From positions 168,440,761 through 168,504,760 of the forward strand of contig NC_089220.1 in assembly GCF_963924675.1 (NCBI RefSeq): a stretch of DNA of 64,000 nt, written 5' to 3'. The DNA comes from Phocoena phocoena (taxonomy: Eukaryota > Chordata > Mammalia > Artiodactyla > Phocoenidae). Under the pieces are notes generated by a model. It ran no database searches, was not told the origin of the DNA, and saw nothing but the letters and a program-made list of their open reading frames with translations. Position numbers and translations under genes: made by a program. This document shows, piece by piece, positions 10,690 through 22,039 of the stretch; within the stretch, counting starts at the first letter, position 1, and each line of letters begins with the position of its first letter.

Positions 10690-13600
10690 CTAGGTTCCAC
10701 ATATATGCAGTAACATACGATATTTGTTTTTCTCTTTCTGACTTACTTCACTTTGTATGACAGTCTCTAGAGCCATCCACGTCGCAACAAATGACCCAAT
10801 TTTGTTCCTTTTTATGGCTGAGTAATATTCCATTGTATATATGTACCACTTCTTCTTTATCCATTTGTCTGTCGATGGGCATTTAGGTTGCTTCCATGAC
10901 CTGGCTATTGTAAATAGTGCTGCAGTGAACATTGGGGTGCATGTGTCTTTTTGAATTATGGTTTCCTCTGGGTATATGCCCAGTAGTGGGACTGCTGGGT
11001 CATATGGTAATTCTATTTTTAGTTTCTTAAGGAACCTCCATATTGTTCTCCATAGAGGATGTATCAATTTACATTCCTGCCAACAGTGCAAGAGGGTTCC
11101 CTTTTCTCAATGCCCTCTCCAGCATTTGTTGTTTGTAGATTTTCTGATGATGCCCATTCTAACTGGTGTGAGGTGATACCTCATTGTAGTTTTGATTTGC
11201 ATTTCTCTAGTAATCAGTGAGGTTGAGCAGCTTTTCATGCGTTTCTTCGCCATGTGTATGTCTTCTTTGGAGAAATGTCTACTTAGGTTTTCTGCCCATT
11301 TGTGGATTGTGTTGTTTGTTTTTTTAATATTGAGGTGCATGAGCTGTTTACATATTTTTGAGATTAATCCTTTGTCAGTTGATTCATTTGCAAATATTTT
11401 TTCCCATTCTGAGGGCTGTCTTTTTGTCTTGTTTATGGTTTCCTTTGCGGTGCAAAAGCTTTTAAGTTTCATTAGGTCCCATTTGTTTATTTTTGTTTCC
11501 ATTACTCTAGGAGGTGGATCAAAAAAGATCTTGCTGTGATTTACGTCAAAGAGTGTTCTTCCTATGTTTTCCTGTAAGAGTTTTATAGTGTCCGGTCTTA
11601 CATTTAGGTCTCTAATCCATTTTGAGTATATTTTTGTGTATGGTGTTAGGGAGTGTTCTAATTTCATTCTTTTACATGTAGCTGTCCAGTTTTCACAGCA
11701 CCACTTATTGAAGAGGCTGTCTGTTCTCCATTGTATATCCTTGCCTCCTTTGTCATACATTAGTTGACCATAGCTGCGTGGGTTTATCTCTGGGCTTTCT
11801 ATCCTGTTCCATTGACCTATATTTATGTTTTTGTGCCAGTACCATATTGTCTTGACTCCTGTAGCTTTGTAGCATAGTCAGAAGTCAGGGAGTCTGAGTC
11901 CTCCAGCTCCGTTTTTTTCCCTCAAGACTGTTTTTGTTATTCAGGGTCTTTTGTGTCTCCATACAAATTTTAAGATTTTTTGTTCTAGTTCTGTAAAAAA
12001 TGCCATTGGTAATTTGACAGGGATTGCATTGAATCTGTAGATTGCTTTGGGTAGTAGAGTCATTTTCACAATATTGATTCTTCCAATCAAAGATCATGGT
12101 ATATCTCCCCATCTGTTGGTATCATCTTTAATTTCTTTCATCAGTGTCTTATAGTTTTCTGCATACAGGTCTTTTGTCTCCCTAGGTAGGTTTATTCCTA
12201 GGTATTTTATTCTTTTTGTTGCAATGCTAAATGGGAGTGTTTCTTAATTTCTCTTTCAGATTTTTCATCATTGGTATATAGGAATGTGAGAGATTTCTGT
12301 GCATTAATTTTGTATCCTGCAACTTTAACAAATTCATTGATTAGCTCTAGTAGTTTTCTGGTGGCATCTTTAGGATTCTCCATGCATAGTATCATGTCGT
12401 CTGCAAACAGTGACAGTTTTACTTCTTTTCCAATTTGTATTCCTTTTATTTCTTTTTCTTCTCTGATTGCAATGGCTAGGACTTACAAAACTATGTTGAA
12501 TAATAGTGGTGAGAGTGGACATCCTTGTCTTGTTCCTGATCTTAGAGGAAATGCTTTCAGTTTTTCACCATTGAGAATGATGTTTGCTGTGGGTTTGTCG
12601 TATATGGCCTTTATTATGTTGAGGTAGGTTTCCTCTATGCCCACTTTCTGGAGAGCTTTTATCATAAATGGGTGTTGAATTTTGTCAAAAGTTTTTTCTG
12701 CAACTATTAATTGATCATATGGTTTTTATTCTTCAATTTTTTAATATGGTGTATCACATTGACTGATTTGCATATATTGAAGAATCCCTGAGATAAATCC
12801 CACTTGATCATGGTGTATGATGCCTTTAATGTGTTGTTGGATTCTGTTTGCTAGTAGTTTGTTGAGGATTTTTGAATCTATATTCATCAGTGATATTGGT
12901 CTGTAATTTTCTTTTTTTGTAGTATCTTTGTCTGGTTTTGGTATCAGGGTGATGGTGTCCTCATAGAATGAGTTTGGGAGTGTTCCTTCCTCTGCAATTT
13001 TTTGGAAGAACTTGAGAAGGATGGGTGTTAGCTCTTCTCTAAATGTTTGATAGAATTCACCTGTGAAGCCATCTGGTCCTGGACTTTTGTTTGTCGGAAG
13101 ATTTTTAATCACAGTTTCAATTTCATTACTTGTGCTTGGTCTGTTCATATTTTCTATTTCTTCCTGGTTCAGTCTCGGAAGGTTGTGCTTTTCTAAGAAT
13201 TTGTTGTGCTGTTCTAAGAATTTAGGTTGTCCATTTTTGGGGCATAGTGTTGCCTGTAGTAGTCTCTTAGGATGCTTTGTATTTCTGTGGTGTCTGCTGT
13301 AACTTCTCCTTTTTCATTTCTAATTTTATTGGTTTGAGTCCTCTCCCTCTTTTTCTTGAGGAGTCTGGCTAATGGTTTATCAATTTTGTTTAACTTCTCA
13401 AAGAACCAGCGTTTAGTTTTATTGATCTTTGCTATTGTATTTTTTGTGTCTATTTCATTTATTTCTGCTCTGATCTTTGATTTCTTTCTTTCTGCTAACT
13501 TTGGGTTTTGTTTGTTCTTCCTCTAGTTCCTTTAGGTGTAACGTTAGATTGTTTCTTTGAGATTTTTCTTGTTACTTGAGGTAGGCTTGTATAGCTATAA

Positions 13601-14478
13601 ACTTCCCTCTTAGAACTGCTTTTGTTTCATCCCATAGGTTTTGGATCGTTGTGTTTTCATTGTCATTTGTCTCTAGGTATTTTTTGATTTCCTCATTGAT
13701 TTCTTAAGTGATCTCTTGGTTATTCAGTAATGTATTTTGAGCCTCCAAGTGTTTGTGTTTTTTACATTTGTTTCCCTGTAATTCATTTCTAATCTCATAG
13801 TGTTGTGGTCAGAAATGATGCTTGATATGATTTCAGTTTTCTTAAATTTACTGAAGCTTGATTTGTGACCCACGATATGATGTATCCTGGAGCGTGTTCT
13901 TTGTGCACTTGAGAAAAAAGTGTAATCTGCTGTTTTTGGATAGAATGTCCTATAAATATCAATTAAATCCAATTGGTCTACTGTGTTATTTAAAGCTTGT
14001 GTCTCCTTATTAATCATTGGATGATCTGTCCATTGATATAAGTGAGGTGTTAAAGTCCCCCACTATTATTGTGTTTCTGTCAACGTCCTCTTTTATAGCT
14101 GTTAGCAGTTGCCTTATGTATTGAGGTGCTCCTGTGTTGGGTGCATGTATATTTATATTTGTTATATCTTCTTCTTGGATTGATCATTATGTAGTGTCCT
14201 TCCTTGTCTCTTGTAACATTCTTTATTTTAAAGTCTACTTTATCTGATATGAGTATTGCTACTCCAGCTTTCTTTTGATTTCCACTTGCATGGAATATCT
14301 TTTTCTATCCCCTCACTTTCATTCTGTATGTGTCCCTTGGTCTGAAGTGGGTTTCTTGTAGACAGCATATAGATGGGTCTTGATTTTGTATCCATTCAGC
14401 AAGCCTGTGTCTTTTGGTTGAAGCATTTATTCCATTCATGTTTAAGGTGATTATCGATATGTATGTTCCTATGAGCAT
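10690..14478 (-). pseudogene. L1 ORF2 (endonuclease-reverse transcriptase), decayed
   Basis: The minus-strand reading starts at 'MLIGTYISIITLNMNGINAS' and ends with 'MLLHICGT' plus stop. The span is about 1,260 codons, close to the usual ORF2 length of about 1,275. The endonuclease part shows 'CCLQETHF' and 'ISDHNTM' (the SDH site). The reverse transcriptase part shows '[20 protein letters not shown]', '[14 protein letters not shown]' and an intact FADD catalytic motif at 12,396-12,407. The C-terminal part shows '[20 protein letters not shown]' and 'YTMEYYSAIK'. Several stops and frame changes separate these blocks, so no functional protein can be made. Confidence 0.92.
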
Positions 14479-14536
14479 TTTCTTAATTGTTTTGGGTATG
14501 TTTTTGTAGGTCCTTTTCTTCTCTTGCATTTCCCAC

Positions 14537-14757
14537 TTAGAGAACTTCCTTTAGCATTTGTTGTAGAGCTGGTTTGGTGGTGCTGAATTCTCTTAGCTTT
14601 TGCTTGTCTGTAAAGCTTTTGATTTCTCCGTTGAATCTGAATGAGATTCTTGCAGGGTAGAGTAATCTTGGTTGTAGGTTCTTCCCTTTCATCACTTTAA
14701 GTATATCATGCCACTGCCTTCTGGCTTGTAGAATTTCTGCTGAGAAATCAGTAGCTG
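14537..14757 (-). pseudogene. L1 ORF1 C-terminal domain fragment
   Basis: The minus strand encodes 'DFSAEILQARRQWHDILKVM' followed by 'LQPRLLYPARISF' and 'TTKPALQQMLKEVL'. This matches the RNA-binding C-terminal domain of L1 ORF1p (the human counterpart contains 'QPRLLYPAKLS'). The N-terminal coiled coil and RRM are missing because the element is 5'-truncated here. The open frame runs on into the host L1 to 14,884, but that extension is not L1 protein. Confidence 0.88.
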
Positions 14758-16340
14758 ACTTCTTAACAAAAACAATGGAAGCCAGAAAATGTGTTAAGGG
14801 ACTAAAAGAACAAGTATTAACCTCCTTGCACATCCCCCAAATACTAGAAGTGTTATTCAGAAGTGTGCTTCTAGATGGAGACAAGGGATGTGAGAAGAAA
14901 TCAATTAAGAGAATATATGGGATAATCTAAATGAATATCATTTGTATAAAAATAATTATGTTTCATATCATTTAAAATGTGGAGAGAATACAAATAATTG
15001 AGAAACAACAGCACAAGAATCCTGAGAGGGAAAATACAGTTAGAGTTAAAAGGGTTTTTTTTCATTGCTTGGGATGCAAAGTATTGATTTATAGTAAGCC
15101 TAATAATAATTCAACAATGCAAACTCTAATGCCAAGAAAGTCACTGAAATGATAGAAGAATGCATAACTAACAAGCTAGCACAGGAAAAATGTAGATTAA
15201 TAAAACATATAAATTAATCTAAAAGAAGGCAACAATGGAGAGAGAAAGGAACTTGAAAAGGTGGTCAAGTAGAAGACCAATAGTAAAGGGTCGATTTTAG
15301 CTGAAATTAGAAAACGATATGACAGAAAAAGATATGTCATGAAAGAGCCCCTCAAAGAAAGCTGGCATAGCTACACTCATAGCATACAAGGTAGATTTCA
15401 AGGAATGCACATTAGTATTGATAAGAAGGATACTTTATGAAGCTAAAGGATCAACTATCAGGAAGATATGTAATTCTACATTTGAATGCTCCTAACAATG
15501 TAGCCTCGCAATATGTAAACCTCAAATTTTCAGAACTAAACAGACAAACCCACAGTCATAGTTGGGGACATTACTACACTTCTCTCAGTAACTAATAAAA
15601 CAAGTAAACATCAAAACATACATATTCAACCTCATTAGTCACCAGAAATTGAAATTTAAAACCACAACGTAAAAGCCTACACACCCAACAGCTTAATTTA
15701 AAAAGACAGACAGTAATACATGTTGGCGAGGATGGAATTCACTTGTGCTGTTGGTTGGAGAGAAAACTGCAGCAATCACTTTGAAAAACTCTTTGGTATT
15801 ATTCATTAAATTTGAATATACACATACTCCATGGCCCAGAGAGTTTTACTCCCAGGATATAGCCAACAGAAACGCATATCTTCATCAAGAAATATTATAG
15901 CCGCATGAGTTGTAAAAGACAAAGACAGCATATAACTGAGAACGCCCATCTCTAGCAGAAGCAGGAAATCAATTTTGGTAAATTCAATGAATGATTATCA
16001 TTAACAAGGGGAATGAATGATTAATACCATGCATAATAACCTAAATAAATCACACAAACATAATGGCACGTGAAAGAAGCCAATAACAAATAATTTAAAT
16101 CATATCATTCCATGTATACAAAATTCAAATATATAGTGCTGTAAGTTAGAAGAGCAGTTATCTTGGGAAGGAAAGAAACAGTAGATAATGGAAGAGAACA
16201 CAAATGGTGTCCCTGGGGTATAAAAAATAATAGTTATTTTTTTGACCTGAATGGTGGTTTAATGGTGATTCATCTCTGTGCTAAGCTGTTAAGCTGTACA
16301 CTTAAGGGTTTTGCACTTTATTATATGAATGTTTTAATTT
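14758..16340 (+). mobile_element. Old L1 LINE, right part of the split element
   Basis: It resumes with 'aaaaacaatggaagccagaa', the sense ORF1 C-terminal region. ORF2 endonuclease-region sequence follows ('agctggcatagctacac', 'gtagatttcaaggaatgc', 'cttctctcagtaact'). It then jumps to the 3' part of ORF2 and the 3'UTR ('gttggcgaggatggaattc', 'tgtacacttaagggttttgc') and ends near 16,340. It is highly diverged and contains a large internal deletion. Together with 9,820-10,456 it forms one older element interrupted by the minus-strand L1. Confidence 0.72.
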
Positions 16341-18770
16341 AAAAAATCTATTTACAATATTAACTTAAGTACATATTGTACCAAAAATATATATCTATTT
16401 TCCTGATTAGATTAATCCTGTTTTCACTAAATCCTTACATCTGAGTTTATTTCTGGGTTCCTCTCCTGCACCCTCGCAGGGTGTTCAGGAATATTCTCCA
16501 GTAAAGGAAAGTCAAACTGAAGACTCACTGTCAAAGCATCCTACACATTCTCTATATGACTTCCTGGACAGATGGTCAGTTTTGCTTAAACGTGTAAGTT
16601 CTATACAGCATGTGTTACAACTTACCGGGTTGTCTGAGTCCGTATTTGGCTGTCCGAAAAAGATCTGGTCCTTTTTCAGGATTTCAGCCTTTTGCCTACA
16701 CCACATGACTTTAAGTTAGCAAGAGGAATTATTCTTTCCTGCTTTAATACCTGAAATCTATTTGTAAATCCTCTAAAAAAATCTTGAGCATTATATTTTA
16801 AGTTCCTCCTGCCATTCACTAACAGAAATCTGTTTGTCTCCCGTCTTTGATTATTTCTCTCCTATCAGCTTTTCCCTGCTTTCCCATCTTATTAGACTGG
16901 CTCTCCTCTTCCCAAATCCAGAATGTTGGGTGTGCACTTGTGTGGGTGTATGTGTGTGTGCACACACACACAGGGGGGTATGGGCTTCTGGGCAGTCAGA
17001 ATCTTTCCTACAGTAGAGATTCTAGCAGCCTTGAGTTTCTTTCTGGTTTTTGGCTATCTTATTACGTGAAATTGTTAGTTTCTGCTTTTATGGAAGGAAC
17101 ACTCCCATTTAAACATACAATTTTTCTATTTATGTTAGTTTTTGTCTGGTTTGTGTTGGATAAAATATTTATTCTGTTTCACACACATATGTATGTATAT
17201 GTGTACGTGTTTTATTGCTTCAAAGACTTCATCCATCCTAGAGGACAAAGACAGGTTTAACAGATGTCTGTTTTAATTCTGTGTCTGCAAAAACTACATT
17301 CAACAAAGACTTAAACTGGTGATTCTTCCTAGTGTAGAAATAAAGTCTATGCAATTTCCAGAGAATTTGGACTATAGCTTTCAAAGCATTCTTCGAATTT
17401 TGCATAGGTGTGAATGTGCAATCCCCAATTAGTTATATTCTAGAGCAAAGGGAAGAGGGAAAGTGTGAGAAGGAGAGCATTCTGGAAATGGCTATATTTT
17501 CAACTCCTTCCCGGGGTGGCAAATATATTTCAAGAAATTGCTTATATAATCTGTTCTTATAATTTGGTGCCATCCTTCAGCTTTAATATTTGTTTGAGAA
17601 ACGCCTTGCATGCAGGCTTGGGGTAAAAGAAATAAAGGCTTTTAATTAAGTGATAATGATTGACTTGTTCCTATTTACACATGCAAATCAGCACAGGAAG
17701 ATTCACTGACAGTCCTCCAGCTGGGGAGCTGGGGATATTTTGGAAATAATGTTTGACGCTCCAGAAGGGCAGCCAAAGCTGGCTTATTCATAGGGAGTCT
17801 CCCCTTTGTTTTGGATTCCGTTTCTTCTAGTCCTTAAAATCCCTCCCTTGTTGAGGATTCTTTTTCACATGAGTATGGCTCAATACAGACTTAAGGTACT
17901 GGAATCCCGCTTTTAAACAACAAACTTCAGCACAGACAGAAAACAAAATGAGGTACAAATAGGCTACCACCCTCAGGTAATTCATGGAGATTTTTTCCAG
18001 AGTGATCTGATCTACTTTCTTATTTAAGGAGAGAGATTCTGAGAGCTCAGATGAGCCCTTTCTTGTGTATCTGAATTAAGCACCTGCCCCTGTTCCCAGG
18101 GTTTGATTTATAGGACCTGCCTTTTTGCAACAGGTATCAGGTACATTCGTGTGTAATAAGATATGCCCTGGGGTCCTTCCTCTGATCTTTTCCCCCTTTC
18201 ATTCTCCCCACACTCTCTGACTTTCCCTCCCGAGTCTCATTCAGAACCACAAGAATCGATCTTGTGTGCCAGGCCAGTGTGAGGGCTTGTCTGTGAAGCT
18301 GAGCTGTTCTTATAATTTGGTGCCTTCCTTTAGCTTTAATATTTTTAATATTTCTCAGTAGCCGGGCTTGCAACTGAGCAGGAAAACCGTGTCCCAACTC
18401 CCTCATGTTTGGTAGAAGAGGCCAGTATCTTACACCCTAAGCATGGGTCTGGGACCACAGCCTCCGTGAAATGTCACAGCCTCTCCAAGCTCAGCTCTTG
18501 GGAAACACGACATGGAGGCCTGTATGCGGCGCCCCTGTCTTGCTTGTAGTTTGCGAACTGCTCCCTCCCGGTCGCCTGCCCACCTCCGCTATATAGCCCC
18601 TTTATCTCTACCCTAAATTAAAAGTGCTTCCATGCTCCAGAATATTCTCTACACCCCTCCACCCCGATTCCTTCAATATTCATTTATTTGTGTCCCTTCT
18701 CTTATGATAAGAAATATGACTGAGTTAATGTAGTTCACAGGTTTGGAAAATAGAGAATCTGGGACTAAAA
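16341..18770. other. Unique sequence, possible regulatory DNA
   Basis: No coding motif was recognised. It contains a perfect (TG)5(CA)5 palindrome at 16,951-16,970 and an AT-rich, low-repeat block at about 17,540-17,830 with homeodomain-like 'taattaagtgataatgatt'. It also holds two copies of a 41-base segment (17,551-17,591 and 18,304-18,344). Confidence 0.5.
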
Positions 18771-18784
18771 TTCAGGCCTTCTTT

Positions 18785-19173
18785 TTTTTTTTTGGCTGGT
18801 TTTTATTTTATTTTTTCTAATATCTTTATTGGAGTATAATTGCTTTACAATGGTGTGTTAGTTTCTGCTTTGCAACAAAGTGAATCAGCTATACATATAC
18901 ATATATCCCCACATCTCCTGCCTCTTGCATCTCCCTCCCACCCTCCCTATCCCACCCCTCTAGGTGGTCGAAAGCACCGAGCTGATCTCCCTGTGCTATG
19001 CGGCTGCTTCCCACTAGCTATCTGTTTTACATTTGGTAGTGTATATATGTCCATGCCACTCTCTCACTTTGTCACAGCTTACCCTTCCCTCTCCCCGTGT
19101 CCTCAAGTCCATTCTCTACATCCGCCTCTTTATTCCTGTCCTGCCCCTAGGTTCTTCAGAACCTTTTTTTTTT
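18785..19173 (-). mobile_element. L1 LINE 3' end, 5'-truncated (about 390 bases)
   Basis: The minus strand shows the cetartiodactyl L1 3'UTR end: on the plus strand 'tctttattggagtataattg' and 'ctttacaatggtgtgttagt' follow a T-run near 18,782-18,794. The 14-base target duplication 'ttcaggccttcttt' lies at 18,771-18,784 and 19,174-19,187. A second T-run (19,164-19,175) sits at the 5' junction, which is unusual. Confidence 0.93.
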
Positions 19174-19189
19174 TTCAGGCCTTCTTTCT

Positions 19190-20925
19190 CTTAATCCAGC
19201 AGGCTTCTTTTTGATCATTTCCATGTAATTCTGAAGAGCTCTTTTCTCATCCTACCGTCTACGTGAATATGTAACTGTTCCCAATCCCATTTTTGTTGTA
19301 TGCCCTGTATTGGACCATAATTGGGCAATAAGAAAAGTGTGATCTTATTCTATAAATATTCTACATCATCTTTACAGAGTTCTAGTTGGAGAAAAGTTGT
19401 CAGAAGTTTGTCTAACTGGGTCTCATATGATCTAAACAGTTATTACCTTTACCAAAACCACCACCAACAACAACAGGAACCAAACTTGGAATTGAGAAAT
19501 TCGTCAGATGTTCAGAAAAGCTGTGGAACTAGATTAACCTGGAAGAGCGAGGACACTGTAATTGAAAAAAAAGCTTTTCTTGAATTTTAACTCTAGAATT
19601 TGGTCACCCCAAGTCTTATATATCTTACAGTGTTTTGGGGACAGCAGGTTATCATGACCAAACCAGCAGGAGAGTTTGTTGCATGAGCTCATGTATACAT
19701 AACAGCTCCGTAATGCTGGAGACATTTATGAGGCTTATTATGTTTCAGCTCTTGTTTAATGGCAAGCCCCTACTTGGGCAGTGGAATCCTGCTGATTTAC
19801 TACTTAGGAATAAATTACAGTTTAGAATTTGGATTTTTCATGGTTTTCTTTGTGTCAGCATAAATAAACTTAGCTAATAGGGCTGTGTCTCGTTGCCTAT
19901 TAGACTGGCTGTAAGTAAAAGGCTTCCTGGCTTGTGAAAAGTATCAGCAAGATGAGAGGACAGAACTGATTTACCTGAAAGTATTTATCATCTCGAGGGC
20001 TTTGGGACGTAGATGTCAAATGCCGCAAATCCTCAGCATTTCCTAACTCATACTTTGAGCTTATACCTTTTATTTTTCCATCAGTTCTAATATTATTATT
20101 GAAGAAGCCATTATCCCTGGGGACTGGGAAGTCGTTCTTGATCAACTAAGGAGGCAGAGATGCCCGAGAGGCTGCTCAGGACCATCTCCATCTTTGTGTA
20201 TTGTTCTCTTGATGGAATCTAGAGTGACGTCTTCACAAGCTTTGAGGGCAAGTTCACAATTTTGTAATTACTGAGAGAAAAAGTGGAATGCCATTTCTAG
20301 GTCTTCATCCAGAGTGATTTCTTGGCTCCAATTCCCCCATTTCATTTGCAGAAACGGCTTTTTGGTGTTAGTTAACATTCAAGGAATAGTTTCAGGTTTT
20401 ACAACTGCAAAAGGGTCATTATTTTTGTCAGTGTGCTGGAGGTTATTTTGAGTCTGACTACGGAGGGCCTGATTCAATAAAATCTCAGCCTGAGTCTCCC
20501 AGCAGGACGCTCAAACCATGGGAATTCAACGGGAGAGCCCACATGGGCTTCTGTGATACTGAACCAGGGCTGAATTTCCATTTAATCATTCTCAAGAAAT
20601 CAAAAGACACTTTGGGATTAAATGGCAAACCTTTTAACTAGGAATTCCTCAGCCAAAATGGCCAATTAGCATTTAAATTGCAGAACTGCCTTATGTAAGA
20701 GGGAATAACTGAAGAAATAAAATATCTTCCTTATTAGTTAAAAAGGTAAACCCAGAAACATGGAGTTATCGTGAAATAAGCATTCTCTCCTAGGACAGGG
20801 AAAGTACCACAGGGCTTTTGTTGCAAAGGAGAATAAAAAAAAGACCTGAATTGTTTACTTACGCTCATGCTTTTAGCTTTAATTGGCAAAACTGGCTCAA
20901 GTGAATGATATTTGAACCTGCCCTC
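19190..20925. other. Unique sequence, possible conserved noncoding DNA
   Basis: No coding domain was seen. The part at about 20,480-20,900 is repeat-free, with balanced composition and several TAAT/ATTA homeodomain-type cores ('tttaatcattc', 'gggattaaatgg', 'gccaattagc'). This composition is common in vertebrate developmental enhancers, but that reading is inference. Confidence 0.45.
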
Positions 20926-20984
20926 TAATTATATATATATATATTTTTTCTATGAGCTTGTTTCATTTGAATACATATATATAT

Positions 20985-21170
20985 TTAGATTCCACATATG
21001 AGAGAGATCATATGGTATTTGTCTTTCTCTGTCTGACTTACTTTACTGAGTATAATGCCCTTTCTATCTCTTTATTGATATTCACTAGTTGTTTATGCAT
21101 CATTCTCCTGACTGGTTTTAGTTCTATGTCCATGTTTTCCTTTAGTTCTTTGAGCATATTTAAGATAATT
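20985..21170 (-). mobile_element. L1 fragments, antisense (ORF2 end and L1M-type 5' region)
   Basis: The segment 'gattccacatatgagagaga' followed by 'tttctctgtctgacttactt' is the antisense of the L1 ORF2 C-terminal end. It is followed by 'gtccatgttttcctttagtt' and 'ctttgagcatatttaagat', which resembles the antisense 5' region of old L1M elements. An (AT)n run at about 20,930-20,945 precedes it. The joining of the two parts is not explained. Confidence 0.55.
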
Positions 21171-21175
21171 AATTT

Positions 21176-21330
21176 AAGCAGAATAAAGAAAAAACAGAAT
21201 GAAAAGAACTGAGGACAGTCTCAGAGACCTCTGGGACAACATTAAACGCACCAACATTCGAATTAGAGGGCTCCCAGAAGAAGAAGAGAAAAAGAAAGGG
21301 TCTGAGAAAATATCTGAAGAGATTTTTATG
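21176..21330 (+). mobile_element. L1 ORF1 internal fragment, sense
   Basis: The segment contains 'gaggacagtctcagagacct', 'ctgggacaacattaaacgca' and 'aagaagaagagaaaaagaaa', the central coiled-coil/RRM linker part of L1 ORF1. It lacks both the 5' and 3' ends of an L1 and directly abuts the antisense L1 pieces. It is probably one arm of an inverted or rearranged insertion. Confidence 0.75.
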
Positions 21331-21800
21331 GTAACTATATATTTTTACATAACGTTTTGCAAATGACTCAACAACTCAGTTTTTATGCCTTAAAATTATT
21401 TAAAAAATAAGTTCTTTTATTACTGGAAAACAAAAATAATACATTATATTTAGAAATGACCTACATTCAGTTTTATGTATTCATAAAATCTTTGGCCCAT
21501 TGAAGTCTCCTTCCCAATCTTCTAGTATGCACCTCAGGGGCTTGGAGGCCAAAGAGAATGGGAGTTGGCTTAGGGAAAAAACCCCACACATTTCTGGCAT
21601 GACTGCATATAAGGAAAACTTAAAACCTTCCAGAAATGTAGTTGAAAATGTCTCTTAAGAAATTGTTTATGATCTTTCCCTGTATAGGACCATCTAACTT
21701 TTAGGCTCTGCTCTCACCAAACTCATTGAGTATGTAAATTTCAAATGCTGGTTCTCCACCGACATTTACTAATGTTGGTGTTTGTATTCCTCCTTTTAAA
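21331..21800. other. Unique sequence, nothing recognised
   Basis: AT-rich DNA without a recognisable repeat or coding motif, ending at the target site of the young SINE. Confidence 0.5.
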
Positions 21801-21812
21801 AAATTAAAATGG

Positions 21813-22025
21813 GGGCTTTCCTGGTGGCGCAGTGGTTGAGAGTCCGCCTGCCGATGCAGGGGATACGGGTTCGTGCCCCGGTCCGGGAAGATCCCACATG
21901 CCCCGCGGAGCGGCTGGGCCCGTGAGCCATGGCCGCTGAGCCTGCGCGACCGGAGCCTGTGCTCCGCAACGGGAGAGGCCACAGCAGTGAGAGGCACGCG
22001 TACCACAAAAAAAAAAAAAAAAAAA
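21813..22025 (+). mobile_element. Young CHR-type SINE with intact A-tail
   Basis: It has the head 'ggctttcctggtggcgcagt', a well-kept B box in 'acgggttcgtgccccgg', the body 'gagccatggccgctgagcct' and the end 'gtgagaggcacgcgtaccac', followed by an A-run of over 20. The 12-base target duplication 'aaattaaaatgg' lies at 21,801-21,812 and 22,026-22,037. It keeps many CpGs, as expected for a recent insertion. This short 'ggccgctgag' subtype is abundant in whales and dolphins. Confidence 0.95.
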
Positions 22026-22039
22026 AAATTAAAATGGTA

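Larger units (their letters stand above)
10456..14757 (-). mobile_element. L1 LINE, minus strand, 5'-truncated (about 4.3 kb)
   Basis: A T-run at 10,457-10,466 marks the A-tail of a minus-strand element. Reading the minus strand from 14,757 gives the C-terminal domain of ORF1, the inter-ORF spacer, all of ORF2 and the 3'UTR. It lacks the 5'UTR and most of ORF1. It lies inside an older plus-strand L1. The short flanks 'gtagctggc' (about 10,448) and 'gtagctgac' (about 14,748) are a probable imperfect target duplication. Confidence 0.92.
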
